From positions 124,001-188,000 of the forward strand of contig NZ_JOGR01000013.1 in NCBI RefSeq assembly GCF_000719515.1: a stretch of 64,000 nt of DNA, given 5' to 3'. The stretch is from Glycomyces sp. NRRL B-16210 (lineage in GTDB: Bacteria; Actinomycetota; Actinomycetes; Mycobacteriales; Micromonosporaceae). The notes beneath the pieces are model-generated. The model worked only from the letters and a program-made list of their open reading frames with translations. It was not told the DNA's origin and searched no databases. Positions 24,957 to 33,763 of this stretch are shown one piece after another (position 1 is the first letter of the stretch; every line of letters starts with the position of its first letter). The position numbers were made by a program, and so were the translations under genes.

Positions 24957-26432
24957 ATGCTGCTTACTCGTAAACGCCGGCGCGCGTTGATCGCGGGGGT
25001 CGCCACAGTCGCGACCGCCGCGCTCGGCATCGCGTTGTCGACGCAGCTCGCCAGTGCCCAGACCACCCTCCGCGGCGCAGCCGACGCGATCGGCAAGGAC
25101 GTCGGCGTCGCGGTCAACTACAACCTGCTCCAGAACGACGCCACCTACCGCAACACCGTCGCCACCGAGTTCAACTCCCTCACGGCCGAGAACTCGATGA
25201 AGATGGAGGTCCTCCAGCCGAGCCAGGGGAACTTCAACTTCTCCCAGGGCGACGCGATCGTGGACTTCGCCAAGCAGAACAACCAGTCGGTCCACGGTCA
25301 CACCCTGGTGTGGCACAGCCAGGCCCCCGGTTGGATCCAGGGCCTCTCCGGCACGGCGCTGGAGAACGCGATGGCCGACCACATCAACACCGTCATGGAC
25401 CACTACCGCGGCGACGTGGAGTCCTGGGACGTGGTGAACGAGGTCGTCAGCGACAACAACGGCCAGCTGCGGGACTCGTTCTGGCTCAACGGTCTCGGCG
25501 AGGGTTACATCACCACCGCGTTCGAGCTCGCCCGCGCGGCCGACCCGACCGTCGACCTCTACATGAACGACTACTCGATCGACGGCATCAACGCCAAGTC
25601 CGACAAGACCTATGAGATCGCCCAGGGCCTCGCGGCCCAGAACCTCATCGACGGCGTCGGCTTCCAGGCCCACCTCATCCTCGGCCAGGTGCCCTCGAAC
25701 ATGGAGGCCAACCTCCAGCGCTTCACGGCCCTGGGCCTGAAGGTGCGCGTCACCGAGCTGGACATCCGCATCCAGATGCCCGCGGACGCGAACGAACTCC
25801 AGCAGCAGGCGAACGACTACCGGCGCGTGGCCGAGATCTGCGCCGGCATCGCCGACTGCTCGGGCGTGACCATCTGGGGTCTGCGCGACGGCGACTCGTG
25901 GGTCCCGGACGTCTTCCAGGGCGAGGGCGCGCCGCTGCTGTTCAACGACGACTACAGCAAGAAGCCCGCTTACGACGCGTTCCTCGAAGGCCTCGGCGGC
26001 GACGGCTCGGACCCCGGTCCGACCGATCCCGACCCCACGGACCCCGACCCCACCGACCCTGACCCGACCGATCCCGACCCGACCGACCCGGACCCCACCG
26101 ATCCTGACCCGACGGACCCCGGCCCCGGCAACGGCTGCACGGCGACCCTGTCGGTCCAGAGCCCGTGGAACACCGGTGCGACCTATGAGGGCACGGTGAC
26201 GGCGGGTCAGAACCTGACGGGCTGGACCGTGACGTGGACCTGGCCGGGCTCGGAGCGGATCTCGAACGCCTGGAGCATCTCGGGCACGCTCGACGGTGCG
26301 ACGGTGACCGCCTCGGACGCCGGTTACAACGGCACGCTGTCCTCGGGCCAGTCGACCACGTTCGGCTTCAACATCACCAAACCCGACGGGGCCACGGCCT
26401 CGGTGCCGACGGTGACCTGCACCGCCCGGTAA
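24957..26432 (+). CDS. secreted endo-1,4-beta-xylanase, GH10 with CBM2
   Basis: 491 residues. Signal peptide 1-36 (MLLTRKRRR basic start, hydrophobic core, cleavage after ASA). GH10 domain about 40-340: acid/base Glu162 in WDVVNEV, nucleophile Glu267 in TELDI, and HTLVWHSQAPGW. A Pro-Asp-Thr linker follows (about 350-390, repeated TDPDP). The C-terminal CBM2 carbohydrate-binding module starts at CTATLSV and ends VPTVTCTAR, with conserved Trp residues. It cleaves xylan outside the cell. The ATG is chosen for GAGG upstream and the signal peptide. A TTGACG/TAGGCT promoter and CebR-like operator precede it. The linker repeats are nearly identical at DNA level. Confidence 0.95.
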   Translation: MLLTRKRRRALIAGVATVATAALGIALSTQLASAQTTLRGAADAIGKDVGVAVNYNLLQNDATYRNTVATEFNSLTAENSMKMEVLQPSQGNFNFSQGDAIVDFAKQNNQSVHGHTLVWHSQAPGWIQGLSGTALENAMADHINTVMDHYRGDVESWDVVNEVVSDNNGQLRDSFWLNGLGEGYITTAFELARAADPTVDLYMNDYSIDGINAKSDKTYEIAQGLAAQNLIDGVGFQAHLILGQVPSNMEANLQRFTALGLKVRVTELDIRIQMPADANELQQQANDYRRVAEICAGIADCSGVTIWGLRDGDSWVPDVFQGEGAPLLFNDDYSKKPAYDAFLEGLGGDGSDPGPTDPDPTDPDPTDPDPTDPDPTDPDPTDPDPTDPGPGNGCTATLSVQSPWNTGATYEGTVTAGQNLTGWTVTWTWPGSERISNAWSISGTLDGATVTASDAGYNGTLSSGQSTTFGFNITKPDGATASVPTVTCTAR

Positions 26433-26496
26433 TCGGCCCTGCAATGAGCACTGTGCGGACCTCGCCTCGCGACCCGCACCGTGCGACCGGCATCGT

Positions 26497-26537
26497 CCGG
26501 TGAGCGGCGACGCCTGAGTCGCGCCGCCGCTCACCGG
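26497..26537 (+). terminator. terminator after the xylanase
   Basis: 13-bp stem CCGGTGAGCGGCG / CGCCGCTCACCGG with a 15-nt loop. Confidence 0.7.
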
Positions 26538-26569
26538 GGCTTTGCAGCTTGACCTGTTTCCTTCGCAGA

Positions 26570-26608
26570 GGGCGGGGCCGGAGCGCTTCAAGCGCTCCGG
26601 CCCCGCCC
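26570..26608. terminator. long perfect hairpin between xylanase and Dps genes
   Basis: Stem of at least 16 bp, GGGCGGGGCCGGAGCG and its complement, around CTTCAAG. It lies between convergent genes and likely terminates on both strands. The 26433-26734 spacer holds nothing else. Confidence 0.75.
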
Positions 26609-26734
26609 GCGATGATTCGGTGCCGGCAGGGGACCGAATGCGGTCGCCTGCGTTCTCAGACGAGAGGTGCCCGCCCGTTCCCGAAGCTTGTGCTGGAGTG
26701 GTTTTCGAGGGTTGCGGCCCGCGCGTTCGGGCCG

Positions 26735-27205
26735 TCAGCCGAGTTCGGCCTGGAACATCCAGCTCTGCTTCTCGAGTTCGGCGGTGACGCCGATGAGGAG
26801 GTCCTGGGTCACCGGGTCGGCCGACTCGGTGACCTCGATGCGTTCGCGCATGTTGGCGATGATCGCCCCGTAGGCCTCGATGAACAGCGAGACGACCTCG
26901 GTGTCGCTGATGGTGCCGTCGTGGATCTTGGGGACCGAGGAGGTCTCGGCCACCGTTCCGGCCCTGCCGTCGGCGCTCACGCCGATGGCGATGGCCCGCT
27001 CGGCGACCAGGTCGGTGGCGTTGCGGGCGGCGACGACGATCTCGTCGAGCTGGAGGTGGAGGGAGCGGAAGTTCTTGCCGTAGACGTTCCAGTGGGCCTG
27101 TTTGCCGACCAGGGACAGGTCGATGAGGTCGACCAGCGCCCCCTGGAGGGCCTTGGCGGTGATATCGCGGTTCTCGTCGGAAAGGCTGGAGCGGACGGTC
27201 GACAT
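26735..27205 (-). CDS. dps: Dps-family ferritin-like DNA-protection protein
   Basis: 156 residues forming one four-helix ferritin fold of the Dps type, which assembles as a dodecamer, stores iron and shields DNA from peroxide. The ferroxidase signature is present: KQAHWNVYGKNFRSLHLQLD (His37, then His and Asp on the same helix) and the partner-subunit residues. The N-terminal tail is short, with few lysines, so DNA binding is uncertain. ATG with GAGG about 10 nt upstream. It stands alone between convergent and divergent neighbours, with no visible regulator site. Confidence 0.92.
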   Translation of the reverse strand: MSTVRSSLSDENRDITAKALQGALVDLIDLSLVGKQAHWNVYGKNFRSLHLQLDEIVVAARNATDLVAERAIAIGVSADGRAGTVAETSSVPKIHDGTISDTEVVSLFIEAYGAIIANMRERIEVTESADPVTQDLLIGVTAELEKQSWMFQAELG

Positions 27206-27429
27206 CTGGATACCTCACAGGAAGCGCTCGTGGTCCGGCAGTTGCACCGCCAAGGGTAGTCGCGTCGCGCCCGCGGGGGAGCGAACCGGCGAGAGCGGCG
27301 GTCCGCGCGCGGAGATTGGCACGTTCCCTTCAGGCCCGGTGCCCCCGATCCCGGTACGGCGGTTCGCGAAACGGCCCCCGAGGAGTGCGCGGCGTCGATA
27401 ATGCAGAGGGTCACCGCCCCCGGTCGCAA

Positions 27430-27456
27430 TTTGTTGGATTAGTCGATAAACTAATC
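27430..27456. promoter_or_regulatory. XylR-type operator before the alpha-xylosidase operon
   Basis: TTTGTT, 13 bp, AACTAA (27430-27454), with an inner perfect repeat GATTAGT-CGATAA-ACTAATC (27437-27456). The arm-and-spacer pattern follows the ROK-family XylR operator TTAGTT-N13-AACTAA with one mismatch. A possible -10, TAAACT (27447-27452), lies inside it. A second copy is at 42788. The rest of the 27206-27517 spacer shows nothing else. Confidence 0.7.
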
Positions 27457-27517
27457 GACGTCGTGCCGCACCGGCCCGGCCGCCGCCGTACGCACCCTGA
27501 ACAGGCAGGAGCACCGA

Positions 27518-29815
27518 ATGCCTTATCGCCCGCCGCTGGTCGCCCGCGAGTTCTTCGTCGCCGACCCCCCGGAGCTGCCCCAGCGCGCCCCAGGCGAGCA
27601 GGGTCTGTCGGCCGTCCGGCGCGCCGAGGTCGTCGACCTCGGGCCCGCCTCGGTCCTCCTCAAGGCCACCACCAGCGCCGACGAGGAGCTGTACGTCGGC
27701 CTCGCCGCCGTCGCCGAGGGCGTCGTCCGCGCCCGCCTCTCGGCCGATCCCCAGGCCCGGCCGGACGCCGAGAAGATCATCGAGCTGATGCACGCCGGGA
27801 TCTACGCCGAAGCCGCGATCACCGTCGAGGAGGGCTCGGTCGTCGTCGACGCCGGCGCCGTGCGCGCGGTCGCCACGCTCGAGCCGTGGTCGCTGACCTA
27901 CACCGACGCCGACGGGAAGACCCTCGTCGCCCAGAACCCCGGCGAAGAGGACATCTCGGGTCGCCTGCGGACCCTCCCGTTCGGGCGGTCGATCGTCGAC
28001 GGCGAGCCGGTGGCCTACCACGAGTCGTTCACCGCCGCCCCCGACGAGGCCTTCGCCGGGTTCGGCGAGCGCTTCGCGCCGCTGAACGCCCGCGGCCAGC
28101 GCCCGCTGATGTGGAACTTCGACGCGTTCGGCTCGGAGTCGATCCGCGCCTACAAGAACATCCCGATCTACGTCTCCGACCGCGGCTACGGCGTGGTGGT
28201 CAACTCCGGCGCCCCCGTCGAGTTCGACATGGCCCAGCAGACCCACGCGGCAGTCGAGATCCTCGTGCCCGACGCGGTCCTGGAGTACTTCGTGCTCGGC
28301 GGGACCCCCGTCGAGGTCCTCGACCGCTTCGACGGGCTCACCTCGCGCCCGGCGCTGCCGCCGAAGTGGGCCTTCGGGACCTGGATCTCCTCGGGCTTCT
28401 TCGTGGACAGCCGCGAGCGGGTCCTGGAGCGGGCCAAGAAGATCCGCGAGCGCGGCATCCCCTGCGACGTGCTCCACCTCGACACGTTCTGGCAGACCGA
28501 CGGCCACTGGTCGGACATGCAGTGGGACCCCGAGAACTTCCCCGAGGCACGCTCGCTCATGGCCGAGCTCGCCGAGCAGGGCTTCAAGGTGTGCCTGTGG
28601 ATGAACTCGTACATCTCCCACAAGTCCCCGCTGTTCCAGGTCGCCGACGAGGCCGGCTACTTCCTCAAGGACGCCAAGGGCGAGACGTACGTGGCCGACA
28701 CCTGGCACGGCTCGTTCCCCGCGTGCGGCATCGTGGACTTCACCAACCCCGAGGCCACCGCCTGGTGGAAGGACCTGCTGCGCGGGCCGCTCCAGGACGG
28801 GGCGGCGCTGTACAAGACCGACTTCGCCGAAGGGGTCCCCGCCGATGCGGTGGCGCACAACGGGATGACCGGCACCGAGCTGCACAACGTGTACACGCTG
28901 CTGTACAACGACGCGGTCTGCGAGGTGACCCGCGAGGTCAACGGGCACGACCTCGTGTGGGCGCGCTCCTCGTTCCTCGGCGGCCAGCGCCACTCGGCGC
29001 AGTGGTCGGGCGACGTGCAGACCACGTGGGCGGGCCTTGGCGGGACCATCCGCGGCGGGCTCTCGCACGGCCTGTCGGGCGTCCCGTTCTGGTCGCACGA
29101 CACCGGCGGCTTCAACGGCACGCCCACCGACGACCTGTACGTCCGCTGGGCCCAGTTCGGCGCGCTGTCGCCGCTGCTGCGCTACCACGGCACCACCACC
29201 CGAGAGCTGTGGGAGTTCTCCGAGGAGGCCGAGCGCCTCGCGGTCGAGTCGCTGAAGCTGCGCTACTCGCTGGCTCCTTACATCTACTCGGCGGCCGTGC
29301 GCGCCTCGCGCACCGGCGAGCCGGTGCTGCGGGCGCTCAACGTGGACGATCCCGCCGACCCGGTGTCGTGGACGGCCGACCAGGAGTACCGCTTCGGCAC
29401 CGACCTGCTCGTGGCCCCGGTCAACGACCCGTCGGGCGAGCGCAAGGTCTACCTGCCCGAGGGCCGGTGGATCGACTTCTGGACCAAGGAGGTCCACGAG
29501 GGCGGGCGCTACATCGACACGAAGCACGGCCTGGAGACCTTCCCGGTGTTCGTGCGGTACGGGGCGATCCTGCCGCGCGTCGCTCCCGGCGCCACGTTCG
29601 GCGACGGCCCGTTCGAGGGCGTCACGCTCGAAGTGTGGGGGACGCCGAGCGGGGGAATCGTGCTCTCCGACGTCGACGGAGACACCGTCATCGAGGTGGA
29701 AACAGTTTCGGAAACTGTTGTGACCCTGGTTTCGACAGGCCCCGCGGACCTCGCTAATGTGAGCGTCATCGATGTCGTGGGCAAGCCCGCGCAGGTGGAG
29801 CTGGAGCGTAATTAG
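27518..29815 (+). CDS. yicI: alpha-xylosidase, GH31 (YicI-like)
   Basis: 765 residues; a cytosolic exo-enzyme releasing xylose from the non-reducing end of alpha-xylosides such as isoprimeverose from xyloglucan. N-terminal beta-sandwich, then the (beta/alpha)8 barrel: the nucleophile Asp435 is in LYKTDFAEG (KTDFGE in E. coli YicI), the acid/base Asp499 in QWSGDVQTTW, and the family segment ARSSFLGGQRHSAQWSGD is present. No signal peptide, so substrate must be imported. CAGGAG precedes the ATG. The stop is directly followed by the ATG of xylB. The ROK/XylR-like operator lies about 60 bp upstream. Confidence 0.93.
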   Translation: MPYRPPLVAREFFVADPPELPQRAPGEQGLSAVRRAEVVDLGPASVLLKATTSADEELYVGLAAVAEGVVRARLSADPQARPDAEKIIELMHAGIYAEAAITVEEGSVVVDAGAVRAVATLEPWSLTYTDADGKTLVAQNPGEEDISGRLRTLPFGRSIVDGEPVAYHESFTAAPDEAFAGFGERFAPLNARGQRPLMWNFDAFGSESIRAYKNIPIYVSDRGYGVVVNSGAPVEFDMAQQTHAAVEILVPDAVLEYFVLGGTPVEVLDRFDGLTSRPALPPKWAFGTWISSGFFVDSRERVLERAKKIRERGIPCDVLHLDTFWQTDGHWSDMQWDPENFPEARSLMAELAEQGFKVCLWMNSYISHKSPLFQVADEAGYFLKDAKGETYVADTWHGSFPACGIVDFTNPEATAWWKDLLRGPLQDGAALYKTDFAEGVPADAVAHNGMTGTELHNVYTLLYNDAVCEVTREVNGHDLVWARSSFLGGQRHSAQWSGDVQTTWAGLGGTIRGGLSHGLSGVPFWSHDTGGFNGTPTDDLYVRWAQFGALSPLLRYHGTTTRELWEFSEEAERLAVESLKLRYSLAPYIYSAAVRASRTGEPVLRALNVDDPADPVSWTADQEYRFGTDLLVAPVNDPSGERKVYLPEGRWIDFWTKEVHEGGRYIDTKHGLETFPVFVRYGAILPRVAPGATFGDGPFEGVTLEVWGTPSGGIVLSDVDGDTVIEVETVSETVVTLVSTGPADLANVSVIDVVGKPAQVELERN

Positions 29816-31207
29816 ATGAGCCTTGTAGCCGGAGTCGACTCCTCGACCCAGTCGACGAAAGTCCTCCTGGTCGAATCGGAGACCGGCGAGATCGTCGACT
29901 CCGGTCGCGCCTCCCACCCGGACGGGACCGAGTGCCCGCCCGAAGCCTGGTGGGAGGCGCTCCAAGAGGCCGGAAAAGGCCTCTTGGAACGGGCCGAGGC
30001 GGTCGCCGTCTCCGGACAGCAGCACGGCATGGTCGCCCTCGACGCCGACGACGAGGTCGTCCGCCCCGCACTGCTGTGGAACGACACCCGCTCGGCCCCC
30101 CAGGCCGAGCGCCTCACCGCCGAGAGCGGCGCCGAGGCCTGGGCCGCCGACACCGGCCTGGTCCTCGCCGCCTCCTTCACCGCCACCAAACTCGCCTGGC
30201 TCGCCGAGCACGAACCCGACAACGCCGCCCGCACCGCCGCGGTCATGCTCCCGCACGACTGGCTCACCCTGAAGCTGCGCGGCGCGAGCGCCGCCGAGGC
30301 CACCACCGACCGCTCCGACGCCTCCGGCACCGGCTACTGGTCGGCCGCCACCGGCGACTACGTCACCGACCGGCTCGTCCAGGCCTTCGGACGCACCCTC
30401 GCGCTCCCGCGCGTGGCCGCCCCGAACGAGATCGTCGGCCGCACCCCCTGGGGCGCGGCCGTCGCACCCGGCGCCGGCGACAACGCCGGAGCCGCACTCG
30501 GCCTCGGACTCGGACCCGGCGACGTCGCGGTCTCCCTCGGCACCTCCGGCACCGTCTTCGGCGTCTCCGACGTCCCCGCCAACGACCCCTCCGGGCTCGT
30601 GGCCGGGTTCGCCGACGCCACCGGCCGGTACCTCCCGCTGGTGGCGACCCTCAACGCCGCCCGCATCCTCGACACCTTCCGGGCGATCCTCGGCGTCGAC
30701 CACGCCGAGTTCGACGCCCTCGCGCTCGCCGCCGAACCAGGCGCCGGAGGCCTCACCCTCCTGCCGTACCTCGACGGCGAACGGACCCCCAACCGGCCGA
30801 ACGCCACCGGGGTCCTCTCCGGGATCACCACCGGGGCGACCCGCCAGAACCTGGCCCGCGCCGCCGTCGAAGGCATGCTCTCGGCCCAGGCCGACGGGCT
30901 CGCCGCGCTGGCCGCACAGGGCCTGGAGGCCCGGCGGGTCCTCCTCATCGGCGGCGCGTCCGCCTCCGAAGCCGTCCGCCGGATCGCCCCCACCGTGTTC
31001 GGCGTCGACGTCGAGATCCCTCCCTCGGCCGAGTACGTGGCCCTCGGCGCCGCCAAGCAGGCGGCCTGGGCCCTGTCCGGCCGCAACGAACCGCCACAGT
31101 GGACCATCGGTGACACGGCGAGGCTGACCGGCAGCGCCGCCGACGCCGTGACCGAGCAGTACGCGACGCTCAGGGACGAGACCGCTCCCTGGGCGGCGCA
31201 CCGATGA
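29816..31207 (+). CDS. xylB: xylulokinase
   Basis: 463-residue FGGY-family sugar kinase that phosphorylates D-xylulose to xylulose 5-phosphate for the pentose phosphate pathway. Seen: the N-terminal phosphate-binding GVDSSTQSTKVLLVE, SGQQHGMVALD, LWNDTRS (sugar binding), GAGDNAGAALGLG with the catalytic Asp, and LLIGGASASE (ATP site, about residue 380). It starts with no gap after the alpha-xylosidase stop and overlaps the leading ATG of the next frame by 4 nt. It would act on the product of xylA, which is damaged here. Confidence 0.93.
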   Translation: MSLVAGVDSSTQSTKVLLVESETGEIVDSGRASHPDGTECPPEAWWEALQEAGKGLLERAEAVAVSGQQHGMVALDADDEVVRPALLWNDTRSAPQAERLTAESGAEAWAADTGLVLAASFTATKLAWLAEHEPDNAARTAAVMLPHDWLTLKLRGASAAEATTDRSDASGTGYWSAATGDYVTDRLVQAFGRTLALPRVAAPNEIVGRTPWGAAVAPGAGDNAGAALGLGLGPGDVAVSLGTSGTVFGVSDVPANDPSGLVAGFADATGRYLPLVATLNAARILDTFRAILGVDHAEFDALALAAEPGAGGLTLLPYLDGERTPNRPNATGVLSGITTGATRQNLARAAVEGMLSAQADGLAALAAQGLEARRVLLIGGASASEAVRRIAPTVFGVDVEIPPSAEYVALGAAKQAAWALSGRNEPPQWTIGDTARLTGSAADAVTEQYATLRDETAPWAAHR

Positions 31208-31236
31208 ACTCCAGCCGAGACAGCAAAGGACAGACC

Positions 31237-32344
31237 ATGACCGAGGACAAGTACGCACCCGCACCCGAGGACAAGTTCTCTTTCGGGATTTGGACGGTGG
31301 GTTGGGCGGCGCAGGACGTGTTCGGTTCGGCGACGCGTGCGGCGATGAGTGCCGATCGTGCGGTGCGCGAGCTGGCGGCGATCGGCGCGGGTCGCGGCGT
31401 TCCGCAAGGCCCTGGACGAGACGGGCCTGAAGGTCACGACGGCGACGACGAACCTGTTCTCCCATCCGGTGTTCAAGGACGGCGGGTTCACGCACAACGA
31501 CCGTGAGGTGCGCCGGTTCGCCATCGCGAAGGTCATCCGCAATATCGATCTGGCCGCCGAGTTGGGGGCGCAGGTGTATGTGGCCTGGGGCGGGCGTGAG
31601 GGCGCCGAGTCCGGCGGGTCGAAGGACGTGCAGTCGGCGATGGCGCGGATGAAGGAGGCGTTCGACGTCCTCGGCGACTATGTCGTGGAGCAGGGGTATG
31701 ACCTGCGGTTCGCGATCGAGCCGAAGCCGAACGAGCCGCGGGGGAACATCCTGCTGCCCACCCTCGGCCACGCGCTCGCGTTCATCAATGAGCTCGAGCG
31801 CCCGGAGTTGACCGGGATCAATCCGGAGATCGGGCATGAGGAGATGGCCGGGCTCGACTACGCCGCGGGCATCCGCCAGGCGTTGTGGCACGGGAAGCTG
31901 TATCACATCGATTTGAACGGGCAGACCGGTCCGCGCTATGACCAGGATCTGCGGTTCGGTGCGGGGAATGTGGGCGGGGCGTTCTGGACCGTGGACGCGG
32001 TCGAAGAAGGCATCGCGAAGGGCCAGTACACCGGGCCGATCCACTTCGATTTCAAGCCGCCGCGGACCGAGGACGACAAGGGCGTGTGGGTCTCGGCTGC
32101 CGCGTGCATGAGGAACTACAAGATCCTCCAGGCGAAGGTGAAGGCCTTCCGGGCCGACCCGGAGGTCCAGGAGGCGCTCAGGGACGCCCGGGTCGACCAG
32201 CTCGCCGTCCCGACCCTCGCTGAGGGTGAGACGTGGGCGGATGTGAAGGACCTCGAAGTGGATGTCGAGGGTCTGGCGGCGAAGGGGATGGCGTTCGAGC
32301 GTCTCGACCAGCTCGCCCTGGAACACCTCTACGGCGTCCGCTAA
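31237..32344 (+). pseudogene. xylA: xylose isomerase, disrupted by an internal frameshifting deletion
   Basis: The start (MTEDKYAPAPEDKFSFGIWT) and everything from AAFRKALDETGLKV to the C-terminus match xylose isomerase, but in different frames. Near 31388, REL-AAIGA runs directly into the later frame; about 22 residues (VTFHDDDLIPFG region) are missing, a loss of roughly 65-68 bp (2 modulo 3). The lost segment holds the catalytic His and nearby Asp, so neither frameshifting nor re-initiation would give an active enzyme. The remaining metal-site blocks (FAIEPKPNEPR, GQTGPRYDQD, HFDFKPPRTEDD) are intact. Codon use is less C-ending than in yicI and xylB. An assembly or culture artefact is possible. 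Confidence 0.85.
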
Positions 32345-32362
32345 GCGGCACAGGACAGCATG

Positions 32363-32398
32363 GAAGCGGGCCCGGAGCAACAGCTCCGGGCCCGCTTC
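32363..32398 (+). terminator. terminator of the yicI-xylB-xylA operon
   Basis: 16-bp perfect stem GAAGCGGGCCCGGAGC / GCTCCGGGCCCGCTTC with loop AACA, 18 nt after the xylA stop. Confidence 0.85.
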
Positions 32399-32513
32399 GC
32401 AACCCCACACCCATCAGTTGGATCTACTCGCCTTGCGGCTTCGTGTCACCCTCAGGAGTACTTCGTTCCCCTTGAAACACAAGTTACGGACCGGGGCTCC
32501 AGATTCCTGGGAA

Positions 32514-32538
32514 GAACCATGAGAGGTTCATTTGAACC
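32514..32538. repeat. alternating GAACC / GGTTC inverted repeats
   Basis: GAACC-ATGAGA-GGTTC-ATTT-GAACC, including the palindrome GGTTCATTTGAACC (32525-32538). Lies between two convergent genes, 50 bp from the end of the acetyltransferase. Function unknown. Confidence 0.4.
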
Positions 32539-32587
32539 GCGACGGCGCCGAACCGGCCAGGAAACACCTGGTACGCGACGGGGGGGT

Positions 32588-33151
32588 CTACTTCTCCACC
32601 GGGACCGTCGGCGCCGGCGGGTCCGACAGCTCCGCGAGGGTCCTCTGCCACACGCCCACGTCGTGCCACCCGTCGAACTTGTACCCGGCCGCCTCGATCG
32701 TGCCCACCGGCTTGAACCCGAACGCCGCGTGCAGCGCCTCAGAACCCGGGTTCGGGCTCGTCACCAGCGCCATCACACTGCGGAAACCCTGCGATTCGAG
32801 ACGCTTGAGCAGATCCCCGTACAGCCTCGAGCCGACCTGCCTGCCGCGCCGTCCCTCGGCCACGTACACCGTCGCCTCCGCGGTCCAGTCGTACGCCTGC
32901 CGCGCGTTCCACGGCTTCGCGTAGGCCAGGCCCACCACCTCGCCGTCGTACTCGGCGACGATCCACGGGTAGCGGCTGCCGTACTCGGCCAGCTCCCGCT
33001 CCCACTCGGCCGGCGGCTGCGGCTCGGTCCGGAAGTTCGCGGTGCTCGTCGCGATGTAGTGGTTGACGATCCCGGCGATCGACGCCGCGTCCGAGGACTC
33101 GGCGAAACGCACGGTGACCGGGCCGGTCGCACTCGTGTCGCTGCTGCTCAT
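32588..33151 (-). CDS. GNAT N-acetyltransferase, phosphinothricin-acetyltransferase type
   Basis: 187 residues in a single GNAT domain. N-terminal strand VTVRFAESSDAASIAGIVNHYI, acetyl-CoA loop VYVAEGRRGRQVGSRLY (about residues 95-111), and NPGSEALHAAFGFKPVGTI plus WHDVGVWQR near the end. This order is typical of the PAT/Bar and MddA/YncA group, which acetylates phosphinothricin, methionine sulfone or related amino acid analogues. The natural substrate cannot be told from sequence. It is transcribed alone, convergent with the xyl operon. ATG start; no strong ribosome binding site seen. Confidence 0.88.
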   Translation of the reverse strand: MSSSDTSATGPVTVRFAESSDAASIAGIVNHYIATSTANFRTEPQPPAEWERELAEYGSRYPWIVAEYDGEVVGLAYAKPWNARQAYDWTAEATVYVAEGRRGRQVGSRLYGDLLKRLESQGFRSVMALVTSPNPGSEALHAAFGFKPVGTIEAAGYKFDGWHDVGVWQRTLAELSDPPAPTVPVEK

Positions 33152-33241
33152 GGCCGAAGCCTATCCAGCGGAAAGGCCCCCGCCGGGGCTCGATCCCGTC
33201 AGACGGGCGAGCGCCACACCCGCGCTTCCCGCCACTTGCCA

Positions 33242-33294
33242 GGCCGAGCTACCAAACAGACCTGCCCGACAGACTTACCAAACAGTGCTCGGCC
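33242..33294. repeat. nested repeat at the end of the Imm1-like gene
   Basis: 8-bp perfect inverted arms GGCCGAGC (33242-33249) and GCTCGGCC (33287-33294) enclose two direct copies of TACCAAACAG (33250-33259 and 33276-33285). The Imm1-like stop codon lies inside. It may act as a terminator or be the trace of a small duplication. Confidence 0.55.
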
Positions 33295-33763
33295 GCCAGG
33301 TGCAGATCGTCGGCCGCAGCCCTCCGGTGGCCCGGAAGTCCTCCACCGCGCGCGCGAGCGTGCTCAGCGCCACGTGCGCGTCGGGCGGGAACACGCTCGC
33401 GGTGTCCATGTCCCGGTACAGGCGTATTCCCGGCGCCTGCGGCCGCTTGGAGTAGGTGACCCACGCGCCCGGGCCGTAGTCCTCGCCGCCGGGGCCGTAG
33501 TAGGAGAGCGCGCCGACCTCCGTCTCGCGGTCGGCGGCGATCTTGAGCCCGTGGTCGGGCCGCCCGCCCGGCGCGTACCCGGGACGGTCGCGCACCAGCG
33601 CCGTCGCCACCTGGACCAGGTCCGAGGCCACGATGGTCGCCACCGCCGCAGCCACCCCGTCCGGGTCGAACGCCAGGAGGACCCGGGTCCCGTTGTCCCT
33701 GGTGCTGAGCGTGAATTCGGCGCAATGGCCGGAGACGTGCGCGCCCGCGGGGCCAGCGCTCAT
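33275..33763 (-). CDS. Imm1-like immunity protein without an adjacent toxin
   Basis: 162 residues. The C-terminal half has the pattern of Imm1-family immunity proteins: SYYGPGGEDYGPG, YSKRP, FPPDAHVALSTLARAVEDFRATG (quoted in part), then LRPTICTW at the end. These bind and neutralise the C-terminal toxin domain of a polymorphic toxin. No toxin, WXG100 or secretion gene is nearby, so this looks like an orphan immunity gene. Two start sites are plausible: ATG 33763 and, 14 codons upstream in frame, ATG 33805. Both have the same GAAGGAGCACCGCCG leader because of a 42-bp tandem duplication. Family assignment is by pattern only. Confidence 0.6.
   Translation of the reverse strand: MSAGPAGAHVSGHCAEFTLSTRDNGTRVLLAFDPDGVAAAVATIVASDLVQVATALVRDRPGYAPGGRPDHGLKIAADRETEVGALSYYGPGGEDYGPGAWVTYSKRPQAPGIRLYRDMDTASVFPPDAHVALSTLARAVEDFRATGGLRPTICTWRPSTVW

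Noticed and set aside
26023..26122. linker repeats of the xylanase as a tandem repeat element
   Set aside because: The 15-18 bp repeats encode the ordinary Thr-Asp-Pro linker between catalytic and binding domains.
31349..32344. second half of xylA as an independent 331-residue gene
   Set aside because: No ribosome binding site, first residues are out-of-frame noise, and it lacks the catalytic histidine; better explained as the remnant of one broken gene.
27215..32410. 1731-codon open frame opposite the yicI-xylB-xylA operon
   Set aside because: The translation is low complexity and antisense to clearly recognised enzymes; no domain is visible.
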